From positions 1-5,835 of the forward strand of contig VBMR01000083.1 of NCBI GenBank assembly GCA_005878325.1: a stretch of 5,835 bases of DNA. Direction: 5' to 3'. The stretch comes from Methanobacteriota archaeon (GTDB lineage: Archaea > Thermoplasmatota > Thermoplasmata > RBG-16-68-12). Below are positions 1-5,109 of the stretch, one piece after another. The notes beneath the pieces are model-generated. The model was given only the letters and a program-made list of their open reading frames with translations, was not told the DNA's origin and did no database searches. Positions within the stretch are counted from its first letter, which is position 1. Every line of letters starts with the position of its first letter. The translations under genes and the position numbers were made by a program.

Positions 1-3000
1 TAGGTCATCTCCTCGATCTGCTTGACCGGGTAGTTGTTCATGTCAATGACGTCATCGAGGAGGCGAACCGTTGCACGAATGGTCCCATCGAGTTTCCTCC
101 AATCGACTTCCCAGTGACCTGCGGTGTTGCGTTTCATGTGGCGCGCGAGATCAATCGAACCGAGGTTGCAGGACTCGTAGGGCAAAAGCGGTTGTTCCCC
201 GCAATTTCGTACAACCATGCCATTCCCGATGCAGGAGTGGGAGGCCGACTCGGTGAAATCGAATACGTCTGCGTTCCCAACGAAATCCACGCGCGTCAAT
301 ATCTCGTCGAAGCGCGAAGCCCGGTGCGAGGACCGCGGAATCCCGGAAAGCCGCCCCTGCTTTTCGTCAAGGAACCCGACCGCCTCTCGGAACCTCTCGC
401 GGCCTTCTCCAAACAAGGCGAGCTCGAAGAGGATCCCGTCGCTCGAATATTCGCGCACATCACCGTGTTTTGCGACGTACGAGAAGAGGGACTTTCGGGC
501 AGGTCGGCTTCGCTCCAGAATCCTCGACCGGATTCCTAGATTGAGGAGAAGCAGCTGCACACCTTGCAGTAGACGTCGGCTCTTTGAGGTCAGGGCGACC
601 CAACAACCGCTAGGATCCGGATGCTTCCGGACTGTTCCGTCTGCAGTGAACAGGGCTTGCAAGAATGCGACTACAACTTCTCTCGGGGCCTGGAAGATGC
701 TCGTTGGGACTTCCTTCTCCGCCGAGTCGACGGGTCTCACGCCGAGCTTTTCGAAGAATTCGACGAAGAACTTCGAATGATACGACAAATGGTAGACGGC
801 ATTGGATCGGCGGACGCCTCGGATGTTCCTATTGTACCATCGATTGAGAATGGGCCGGAGTAGAGCGAACATCGGTGCATCGCTTTTCGAGAACGTGAAA
901 CCGACTCGGCAATTCTTATCGCCCGATCGTAGCCAACCGTCGCCGACAAGCCACCCCAGGACGAGACCCAGTTCGCGGGACCACTCGGTCGGCAGGTTGA
1001 GGACCGTCGTCTTCCCATTCTCGCCGATGTAGACGTCTGATGGCGCAAAGGGAAGTTTTCGAGTCTGAGGAAACCTTCCTTCCCCCGATTGAATCAATAG
1101 CCGATGGACTCCCGGCACCAAAGCCGAGACGGGGAACCATCCCTCCGTAGTCAGGAGCTTGTGATCTGCAGTCGCTGTCAGCTCGAATCCGGACTTCGTC
1201 GTCACCCGCCAGACCGGCTTCACTCCAGTCTTCCAGGCGCCCACCATGGGCCCGAGCCGAGTCCCTCGTTCCGCCTCATCGCGGCTCGCTAGCAACATGC
1301 CGTTCGATTCGGTGATGATCTCCGCGGGAACCCGTCGATCCGTCACTAGCGAAATTCCGCCATTCGGGTAGCGCTCCGCGAGGTCGGCGATTGCGATGAG
1401 TCCGAACTCCGTTGACACGAGCGTGTCGCCCGTCACACAAGGGTTCGTCGCTTCCATTTCCGCGATGTTCGGGGTCGGCTGGCGACGATTGTTTTCGTCG
1501 ATGAAGAAGAGCCCTGGCTCACCGTTCTTCCAGGCCTGAAATGCGATTTTGTCGAGGACCTCGCGCGCGTCCTGCTGCCCGACGACGTCCTTGCTGCGGG
1601 GGTTGACGATGTCGTATTTCTTCCCCGCCTTCAGGGCCTCCATGAACGCGTCTGTCACCGCGACGGAGATGTTGAAGTTCGTGATTTCGTTCGTCTTGTC
1701 CTTGCATGTGATGAACTCGAGGATGTCGGGATGGTCCACGCGAAGGATGCCCATGTTAGCGCCACGCCGTTTTGATCCCTGTTTAACCTGCTGGGTCGCG
1801 GCATCAAACACTTTCATGAAGGACACGGGTCCGCTCGCGACGCCCATTGTTGACTTCACGAAGTCGTTCTTCGGTCGCAGCCGCGAGAAGGAGTACCCGG
1901 TCCCCCCGCCGGATTGATGGATCAGAGCGGATTCTTTTAGGGTTTGAAAAATCCCCGCGAGACTGTCGTCGACGGGCAGGACGAAGCAGTTGTGTACGAC
2001 GACGCCGTTGGCAACATATGTGTTATCCTCCTCGACTTCCAAATTGAACACGCTCGTGACGCCCGCCACCGGTTCAACCGACTCGACCAAGTAGGCTCCG
2101 TCGCGAACATACATCGGCTTTCCACCCAAGGTAATCGACCATGGGGCTGCGGTGGCATTCTCCGGGATGTACTCCGGTTTGAGACACGGTGTTTGACCGA
2201 GCCCAACCGCGAGCTCGAACAGCTGCCTCACAAGCCCTTCGTTCGATAGCGTGACTCGAGTCTGGTTCACGTTCACTCTCGTTCCATCCCCGTCTGCAAC
2301 GCCTCGGAGGAGTCCTACGCGGAACTCCGCCGGGGTCGCGTGAATCCAGTCTGGCAGCTTCTTGTCCGCGAACCCGCGGCTGAACTCTGCCGAAATCCAC
2401 TCGCAAAGGATCTTGCTGTGCGCCCGCACCGTGAGCCATGAGGTTGGAGCATCGATAACGTGAGTAATTTCAGCGCCCACTCCGAACCGGTCCCGTAGAA
2501 TCGTGGTCAACCGATTCGCATAGATCTCCTCGTGCAGGCCCAGCGTGAAGCGCACGGATCGAAGTTCTGGGTTGATTTCGCCCTCGGCGAGATACATGCC
2601 AAGGAACCAGCCGATCATCTCGTCGAGTAGGACTCTCGCCTTCACTGGCTTAATCTGAAGACTTCGCGTCCCTAGCTGCTGATGACGTTGCTTCGATGCA
2701 TCGGACTGCCCGGTTTTGTTTCTGTATACGAAATCGCCATCGACCTCCCCCTCAAACTCGATCTGGGTCTTGGCGACTGCCTGCGGCGGTCGACCGAGCA
2801 GAACATGGCGGCCCGCCAATTCTTTGACCGGTACCCAACCGTCGGGCGTAAGGAACGGGTGCTCATCGGTGGCGAACATGACGGGCATTCGGTGTATCTT
2901 GATTCGGTTCACAGTTGACTCTCGCCGCGACGTTGCGAGGACCTTGCGATACCGGCCAGCGTGGGTCAGTACCAAGTCTCCGGCGACAACTTCTTCGATC

Positions 3001-3371
3001 GGTTTCGGCCCGAGACTCGTGCTGACTGGCGTCCCGGCTGCGAAACAAGCACTCAACTGTTGTAGCTCCAGACCGGCGTTCATAAGCGTCGGACTGTTCG
3101 GCAGGAACTCGAGACTTGACATAATCCGGAAGAAAGCCTTCGCGGTCTCCTCGACCTGGGCCTCGGTTGCCCCATAGTTCCGTTCGGCCTGCGCCAGGTT
3201 CCAGGCCACCCGCGCGAACAGCTCCCGCGGCGTCTCGATGACGCGGCCCTGGTCGTCCTTTTTCAGGTACCGCTTCTGCAGGACCCGCAACGCGTTCTCG
3301 GACAGCTTCGGATCCGGCTCACGGGCCACGACCTCGAGGGCCCTCGTATCCACGACCTTAACTTCTTCCAT
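1..3371 (-). CDS. nrdJ: Class II (B12-dependent) ribonucleotide reductase with two inteins, 3' end outside window
   Basis: The product reduces ribonucleotides to deoxyribonucleotides with an adenosylcobalamin-generated thiyl radical, in the cytoplasm. One frame runs from the ATG at 3371 to the window edge (1123 complete codons, no stop). The exteins are residues 1-108, 462-644 and 1057 onward. Extein 1 holds the NrdJ start region (ENALRVLQKRYLKKD) and NSPTLMNAG. Extein 2 holds CFVLPVDDS, SGGGTGYSFSRLRP, GVASGPVSFMKVFD, SKRRGANMG and DHPDILEFI. Extein 3 begins CGEQPLLPYESCNLGSI. By family knowledge, the Cys of SACF pairs in the redox disulfide and the Cys in NPCGE carries the radical (C225 and C439 in E. 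coli class I numbering). No N-terminal ATP-cone is seen. The start is supported by an AAGGAGG Shine-Dalgarno 8 bases upstream. The C-terminal half, including the C-terminal redox cysteines, lies outside the window. Class II rather than class I is judged from overall sequence resemblance. Confidence 0.96.
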   Translation of the reverse strand, partial: MEEVKVVDTRALEVVAREPDPKLSENALRVLQKRYLKKDDQGRVIETPRELFARVAWNLAQAERNYGATEAQVEETAKAFFRIMSSLEFLPNSPTLMNAGLELQQLSACFAAGTPVSTSLGPKPIEEVVAGDLVLTHAGRYRKVLATSRRESTVNRIKIHRMPVMFATDEHPFLTPDGWVPVKELAGRHVLLGRPPQAVAKTQIEFEGEVDGDFVYRNKTGQSDASKQRHQQLGTRSLQIKPVKARVLLDEMIGWFLGMYLAEGEINPELRSVRFTLGLHEEIYANRLTTILRDRFGVGAEITHVIDAPTSWLTVRAHSKILCEWISAEFSRGFADKKLPDWIHATPAEFRVGLLRGVADGDGTRVNVNQTRVTLSNEGLVRQLFELAVGLGQTPCLKPEYIPENATAAPWSITLGGKPMYVRDGAYLVESVEPVAGVTSVFNLEVEEDNTYVANGVVVHNCFVLPVDDSLAGIFQTLKESALIHQSGGGTGYSFSRLRPKNDFVKSTMGVASGPVSFMKVFDAATQQVKQGSKRRGANMGILRVDHPDILEFITCKDKTNEITNFNISVAVTDAFMEALKAGKKYDIVNPRSKDVVGQQDAREVLDKIAFQAWKNGEPGLFFIDENNRRQPTPNIAEMEATNPCVTGDTLVSTEFGLIAIADLAERYPNGGISLVTDRRVPAEIITESNGMLLASRDEAERGTRLGPMVGAWKTGVKPVWRVTTKSGFELTATADHKLLTTEGWFPVSALVPGVHRLLIQSGEGRFPQTRKLPFAPSDVYIGENGKTTVLNLPTEWSRELGLVLGWLVGDGWLRSGDKNCRVGFTFSKSDAPMFALLRPILNRWYNRNIRGVRRSNAVYHLSYHSKFFVEFFEKLGVRPVDSAEKEVPTSIFQAPREVVVAFLQALFTADGTVRKHPDPSGCWVALTSKSRRLLQGVQLLLLNLGIRSRILERSRPARKSLFSYVAKHGDVREYSSDGILFELALFGEGRERFREAVGFLDEKQGRLSGIPRSSHRASRFDEILTRVDFVGNADVFDFTESASHSCIGNGMVVRNCGEQPLLPYESCNLGSIDLARHMKRNTAGHWEVDWRKLDGTIRATVRLLDDVIDMNNYPVKQIEEMT
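204..1439 (-). mobile_element. Intein 2 of NrdJ (412 aa, LAGLIDADG type), inserted at NP|CGE
   Basis: This second intein occupies NrdJ residues 645-1056. Block A begins at Cys1 (CVTGDTLVSTEFG). Block B is TATADHKLL, with Thr90 and His93 in the TxxH motif. The C-terminal blocks are VFDFTESASHSCIGNG, carrying His401 at the block F histidine position, followed by MVVRN ending in Asn412. The +1 residue is Cys. The penultimate residue is Arg411 instead of the usual His, which matters because that His normally assists Asn cyclisation. Removal rejoins ATNP to CGEQPLLPYESCNLGS, the normal NrdJ active-site loop, so the boundaries are exact. By hand count 14 of 39 Arg codons are CGA. It shows no close similarity to intein 1 apart from the shared family motifs, so the two look like separate arrivals. 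Confidence 0.95.
285..983 (-). other. LAGLIDADG homing endonuclease domain of intein 2 (approximate limits)
   Basis: The domain lies at about intein residues 153-385; its edges are estimates. The first dodecapeptide motif is LGWLVGDG (161-168), with acid Asp167. The second is FLQALFTADGTV (259-270), with acid Asp267. Both key acids are kept. About 125 residues separate the second motif from block F, against roughly 77 in intein 1. This extra stretch contains a basic segment around residues 304-316 and may add DNA contacts; that role is inference. Confidence 0.83.
1989..3047 (-). mobile_element. Intein 1 of NrdJ (353 aa, LAGLIDADG type), inserted at LSA|CF
   Basis: This is a self-splicing intein with a homing endonuclease, translated within nrdJ (residues 109-461). 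Block A starts at Cys1 (CFAAGTPV). Block B is ATDEHPF, with Thr60 and His63 in the TxxH motif. The C-terminal blocks are VFNLEVEEDNTYVANG followed by VVVHN, ending His352-Asn353. The next extein residue is Cys, so class 1 splicing chemistry is expected. Removal joins LQQLSA to CFVLPVDDS, which reads as normal NrdJ; this fixes both boundaries to the residue. The position usually held by the block F histidine is Asn342. Codon use differs from the exteins: 8 of 25 Arg codons are CGA and 3 are AGA, whereas the exteins use CGA once in 23. Confidence 0.95.
2103..2645 (-). other. LAGLIDADG homing endonuclease domain of intein 1 (approximate limits)
   Basis: The domain sits inside intein 1 at about intein residues 135-315; its edges are estimates. 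The first dodecapeptide motif is FLGMYLAEG (148-156), with Glu155 where the family's metal-binding acid lies. The second is LLRGVADGDGT (246-256), with Asp254 at that position. Both acids are present, so the endonuclease could be active. It would be expected to cut an intein-free nrdJ allele around the LSACF codons and drive insertion of the intein by repair. Activity is inferred from the motifs only. Confidence 0.85.
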
Positions 3372-3378
3372 GACGCAA

Positions 3379-3388
3379 ACCTCCTTCC
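3379..3388 (-). promoter_or_regulatory. Strong Shine-Dalgarno sequence of nrdJ
   Basis: The minus strand reads GGAAGGAGGT, whose AAGGAGG core (3380-3386) ends 8 bases before the ATG at 3371. This near-perfect anti-16S match decides the nrdJ start. It is also notable because the small gene at 4831 and gcvT at 4781 lack a comparable site. Confidence 0.85.
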
Positions 3389-3402
3389 GGGGGGACGGAA
3401 GG
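3383..3402 (-). promoter_or_regulatory. Hairpin overlapping the nrdJ ribosome binding site
   Basis: In the nrdJ mRNA sense this is a perfect 7-base-pair inverted repeat, CCTTCCG and CGGAAGG, with a 6-base loop (TCCCCC). The 3' arm contains AAGG of the AAGGAGG Shine-Dalgarno, so folding would hide part of the ribosome binding site. The pairing is seen directly; a role in translational control is inference. Confidence 0.5.
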
Positions 3403-3507
3403 TCACATGCCAGTGGCTGTCGCAACCATCCCTGGGGGGGTGGCGCGAAGAGCCGTCCGCTCTATAGCCCTTTTTGAATCACGTTTGTAACCGGCGGCAC
3501 TTGCACG

Positions 3508-3527
3508 TGTTACCACTTTTGTTACCA
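3508..3527 (-). repeat. Two copies of TGGTAACA upstream of nrdJ, candidate operator
   Basis: The minus strand carries TGGTAACA at 3520-3527 and again at 3508-3515, offset by 12 bases. A related GTTAC lies on the minus strand at 3487-3491, inverted with respect to the plus-strand GTTAC at 3509-3513. The repeats lie about 137 bases before the nrdJ ATG, in the gap after gcvT. They could bind a regulator, but the two-copy repeat may be chance and no known operator consensus was recognised. Confidence 0.35.
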
Positions 3528-3553
3528 TACTGAAAGGTCCCATATCAAGGTAG

Positions 3554-3567
3554 CGTGGGGCCCCACG
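3554..3567. repeat. 14-base perfect palindrome downstream of gcvT
   Basis: CGTGGGGCCCCACG is perfectly self-complementary and starts 23 bases past the gcvT stop. A GNRA-loop mini-hairpin (CGCC-GCGA-GGCG on the minus strand) lies beside it at 3571-3582. The pair could slow transcription at the end of gcvT, but no T-run follows, so this is not a typical intrinsic terminator. It may equally be a protein-binding site or chance in GC-rich DNA. Confidence 0.3.
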
Positions 3568-3590
3568 AATCGCCTCGCGGCGGACCGGAT

Positions 3591-4781
3591 TCAGAGGAAG
3601 GGCAGCTTCACGACGCGGCCCGGATGAGGCACCCCGCGGATGTCGACCTCGAGGGACGTCCCGATTTCGGAGGCGGCTTTGTCCACCGAGGCGAGGGCGA
3701 TCCCCACGCGAAGCGAAGGGGACATCGTCCCGCTCGTCACGCGTCCCACCTCGGCCCCTTTCATGAGGACGGCAAATCCGTGCCGTGGAATCCCGCGGTC
3801 CTCCATGCGGATTCCAACGAGCCATCGATAATCGTCACGTGCCCGTTGCCGCTCGAGCGCCTCCCGCCCGATGAAATCGCGGTCCCACTTCACGACCCAG
3901 GCACAGTTCACCTCGAGCGGGGTCTGATGTCCGTCGAAATCCTGACCCGAGAGGAGGTATCCCTTCTCCAACCGCAGCGTGTCCCGCGCCCCAAGGCCGA
4001 TTGGCCGAAGGCCGAGGTCGGATCCGGCCTTCAGGAGGCTCTCCCACACCTCGGGGCCCTCCGCCGCCGTCGGGAAGAGCTCGAATCCCGGCTCTCCGGT
4101 ATATCCGGTCCGGGTCGCCAGAAAGGTCCGGCGTCCACTGGAAACGGAGGGCCTCGTTCGAGGCGGCACGGAGGGGTCCTTCGTCCCCGCCCGCCCCCAC
4201 CCCTCGATTTCCGGTGGAACAGCCCTCGGGGCGGCCCCCCAGGGCGCGGGGGGCACGAAATCGATGACGGCCCCCGCGAAAGACTTCACCTTCGCCAGCT
4301 CCACAGACGCGAAGCGTTGCAGGATGTCCGGCGCCCGCGGCCCCTGCAGGGCGAGGCACAGGAATTCGGTCGTGCGATCCTCGAGACTCGCGTCGCGCGC
4401 GGCGTGATCGCGGAGCCACGCGACCACGGTCGGTCGAGGCCCCGCGTTGCACACGAGGAGGTAGCGGTCCGGAGCGAGGCACGTCACGATGACGTCGTCG
4501 AGGATCGTCCCGTCATCGCGGAGGAGATGCGTGTACCGCGCCCGTCCCGCCGTCGTCGGGATGTCGTTCGCGCTGAGGCGGTCGAGGAAGGCGTGCGCCC
4601 CGCGGCCCTCGAGGAACAGCTTCCCCATGTGGCTGACGTCGAACAGGCCCGCGGCCTTGCGCACCGCGAGATGCTCCTCGACGATGCTCGCGTACTGCAG
4701 CGGCATCTCCCAGCCGCCGAACTCGATGAGGCGCGCGCCGGCGGCGCGGTGCCAATCGAACAGCGGCGTGCGGAGGGCCAT
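3591..4781 (-). CDS. gcvT: Glycine cleavage system T-protein (aminomethyltransferase)
   Basis: The 396-residue product transfers the aminomethyl carbon from lipoyl-H-protein to tetrahydrofolate, giving methylene-THF and ammonia. The N-terminus (RTPLFDWHRAAGARLIEFGGWEMPLQY), GLFDVSHMGK (45-54), TILDDVIV with Asp96 (92-99), LALQGPRA (143-150), RTGYTGEPGFELF (224-236), GLGARDTLRLEKGY (262-275) and GRVTSGTMSPSL (346-357) all match GcvT. Asp96 aligns with the folate-binding Asp96 reported for Thermotoga GcvT. The ATG at 4781 was chosen because GcvT homology begins there; a longer reading to 4883 would run into the divergent gene. Residues about 178-217 form a Pro/Arg/Gly-rich stretch absent from typical GcvT, which explains a length some 30 residues above the usual ~365. 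No other glycine-cleavage genes are in the window. Confidence 0.95.
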   Translation of the reverse strand: MALRTPLFDWHRAAGARLIEFGGWEMPLQYASIVEEHLAVRKAAGLFDVSHMGKLFLEGRGAHAFLDRLSANDIPTTAGRARYTHLLRDDGTILDDVIVTCLAPDRYLLVCNAGPRPTVVAWLRDHAARDASLEDRTTEFLCLALQGPRAPDILQRFASVELAKVKSFAGAVIDFVPPAPWGAAPRAVPPEIEGWGRAGTKDPSVPPRTRPSVSSGRRTFLATRTGYTGEPGFELFPTAAEGPEVWESLLKAGSDLGLRPIGLGARDTLRLEKGYLLSGQDFDGHQTPLEVNCAWVVKWDRDFIGREALERQRARDDYRWLVGIRMEDRGIPRHGFAVLMKGAEVGRVTSGTMSPSLRVGIALASVDKAASEIGTSLEVDIRGVPHPGRVVKLPFL

Positions 4782-4800
4782 CCCGCCCGAGAATGCGGGA
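4781..4800. promoter_or_regulatory. Inverted repeat at the gcvT start codon
   Basis: TCCCGC (4781-4786) and GCGGGA (4795-4800) form a 6-base inverted repeat with an 8-base loop. The arm nearest gcvT includes the A of its start codon. It sits in the 49-base gap between the divergent starts of gcvT and the small membrane-protein gene. It could be an operator or a start-blocking hairpin; short GC-rich repeats arise easily by chance. Confidence 0.3.
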
Positions 4801-4830
4801 GCGGATGAAAGCCTTCCTCCGGCAAAGCTT

Positions 4831-5109
4831 ATGGCGACCCCCATTATCACGCACGGCCGCCATGGGGCCGTGGGCCAGTACAAAATCTGGGAAGCGTTCT
4901 TCGGCTTCCTCGCACTTCTCGCGGGAGGCTTCTACTTCGTCGACACGATCCGGAAAGAACGGGAGTTTGATCGCCTGATCTCGACGACGTCGAAGGAGCT
5001 CTTCGTGAAGAACATGAAGCGGATCGAGCAGCTCACCTACGAGCACCTGCCCTCCGCGTACGAGCGGCGGTTCCTCGAGAAGAAGCAGGAGTTCCGGATT
5101 AAGGGCTGA
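4831..5109 (+). CDS. Small single-pass membrane protein of unknown function (92 aa)
   Basis: The family was not recognised. The 92-residue product has a short polar N-terminus, one predicted membrane segment at about residues 19-39 (IWEAFFGFLALLAGGFYFVDT), then a strongly charged, probably helical tail rich in Lys, Arg and Glu (RKEREFDRL, KNMKRIEQLTYEHLPSAYERRFLEKKQEF). The basic residues after the membrane segment suggest the tail faces the cytoplasm. The ATG at 4831 is preferred because the reading frame further upstream overlaps gcvT on the other strand and would be an antisense shadow. No Shine-Dalgarno precedes it, so it may be translated from a leaderless mRNA. It is divergent from gcvT (49 bases apart) and its TGA directly abuts the hflX stop codon. 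It is called real because it has a coherent membrane-plus-tail design and fills the only space between two firm genes. Confidence 0.75.
   Translation: MATPIITHGRHGAVGQYKIWEAFFGFLALLAGGFYFVDTIRKEREFDRLISTTSKELFVKNMKRIEQLTYEHLPSAYERRFLEKKQEFRIKG

Larger units (their letters stand above)
3372..3590 (-). other. Intergenic and leader region between gcvT and nrdJ
   Basis: This 219-base gap should hold the nrdJ promoter and 5' leader. Going toward nrdJ it holds a palindrome near the gcvT end, the TGGTAACA repeats, and an A-rich run with CTATAG around 3463-3480 that may be the promoter's AT-rich element. A small hairpin follows (AGAGC/GCTCT, 3449-3463), then the Shine-Dalgarno hairpin. No ORF in it looks real. 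A B12 riboswitch was looked for, because class II reductases are often B12-linked, but the conserved B12 box was not found. Confidence 0.6.

Noticed and set aside
2074..2439. Separate minus-strand ORFs within intein 1, suggesting a free-standing endonuclease or frameshift
   Set aside because: They are out of frame with the intein. The in-frame translation is continuous, and its residue count matches the coordinates exactly (353 residues).
1..3371. Interpretation as nrdJ disrupted by two unrelated insertions (pseudogene)
   Set aside because: No in-frame stop occurs, the insert boundaries are exact inteins with Cys1, terminal Asn and +1 Cys, and the rejoined exteins read as intact NrdJ.
3372..3590. 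Cobalamin riboswitch ahead of nrdJ
   Set aside because: A GCCACTGG stretch on the minus strand resembles one riboswitch element, but the conserved B12 box and the remaining core elements were not found. A covariance-model scan would settle it.
3555..4808. A 417-codon open frame on the plus strand
   Set aside because: It is antisense to gcvT, whose protein has clear family motifs throughout. The plus-strand product is Arg/Pro-rich with no recognisable domain, as expected of a shadow frame in GC-rich DNA.
4489..4830. Upstream extension of the small membrane-protein frame to an ATG at 4489
   Set aside because: The extra 114 residues lie antisense to the conserved N-terminal third of gcvT and look like random Arg/Ser-rich sequence; the coherent protein begins at 4831.
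4782..4883. Longer gcvT start at 4883
   Set aside because: The 34 added residues precede the normal GcvT N-terminus, show no GcvT similarity, and overlap the start of the divergent gene.
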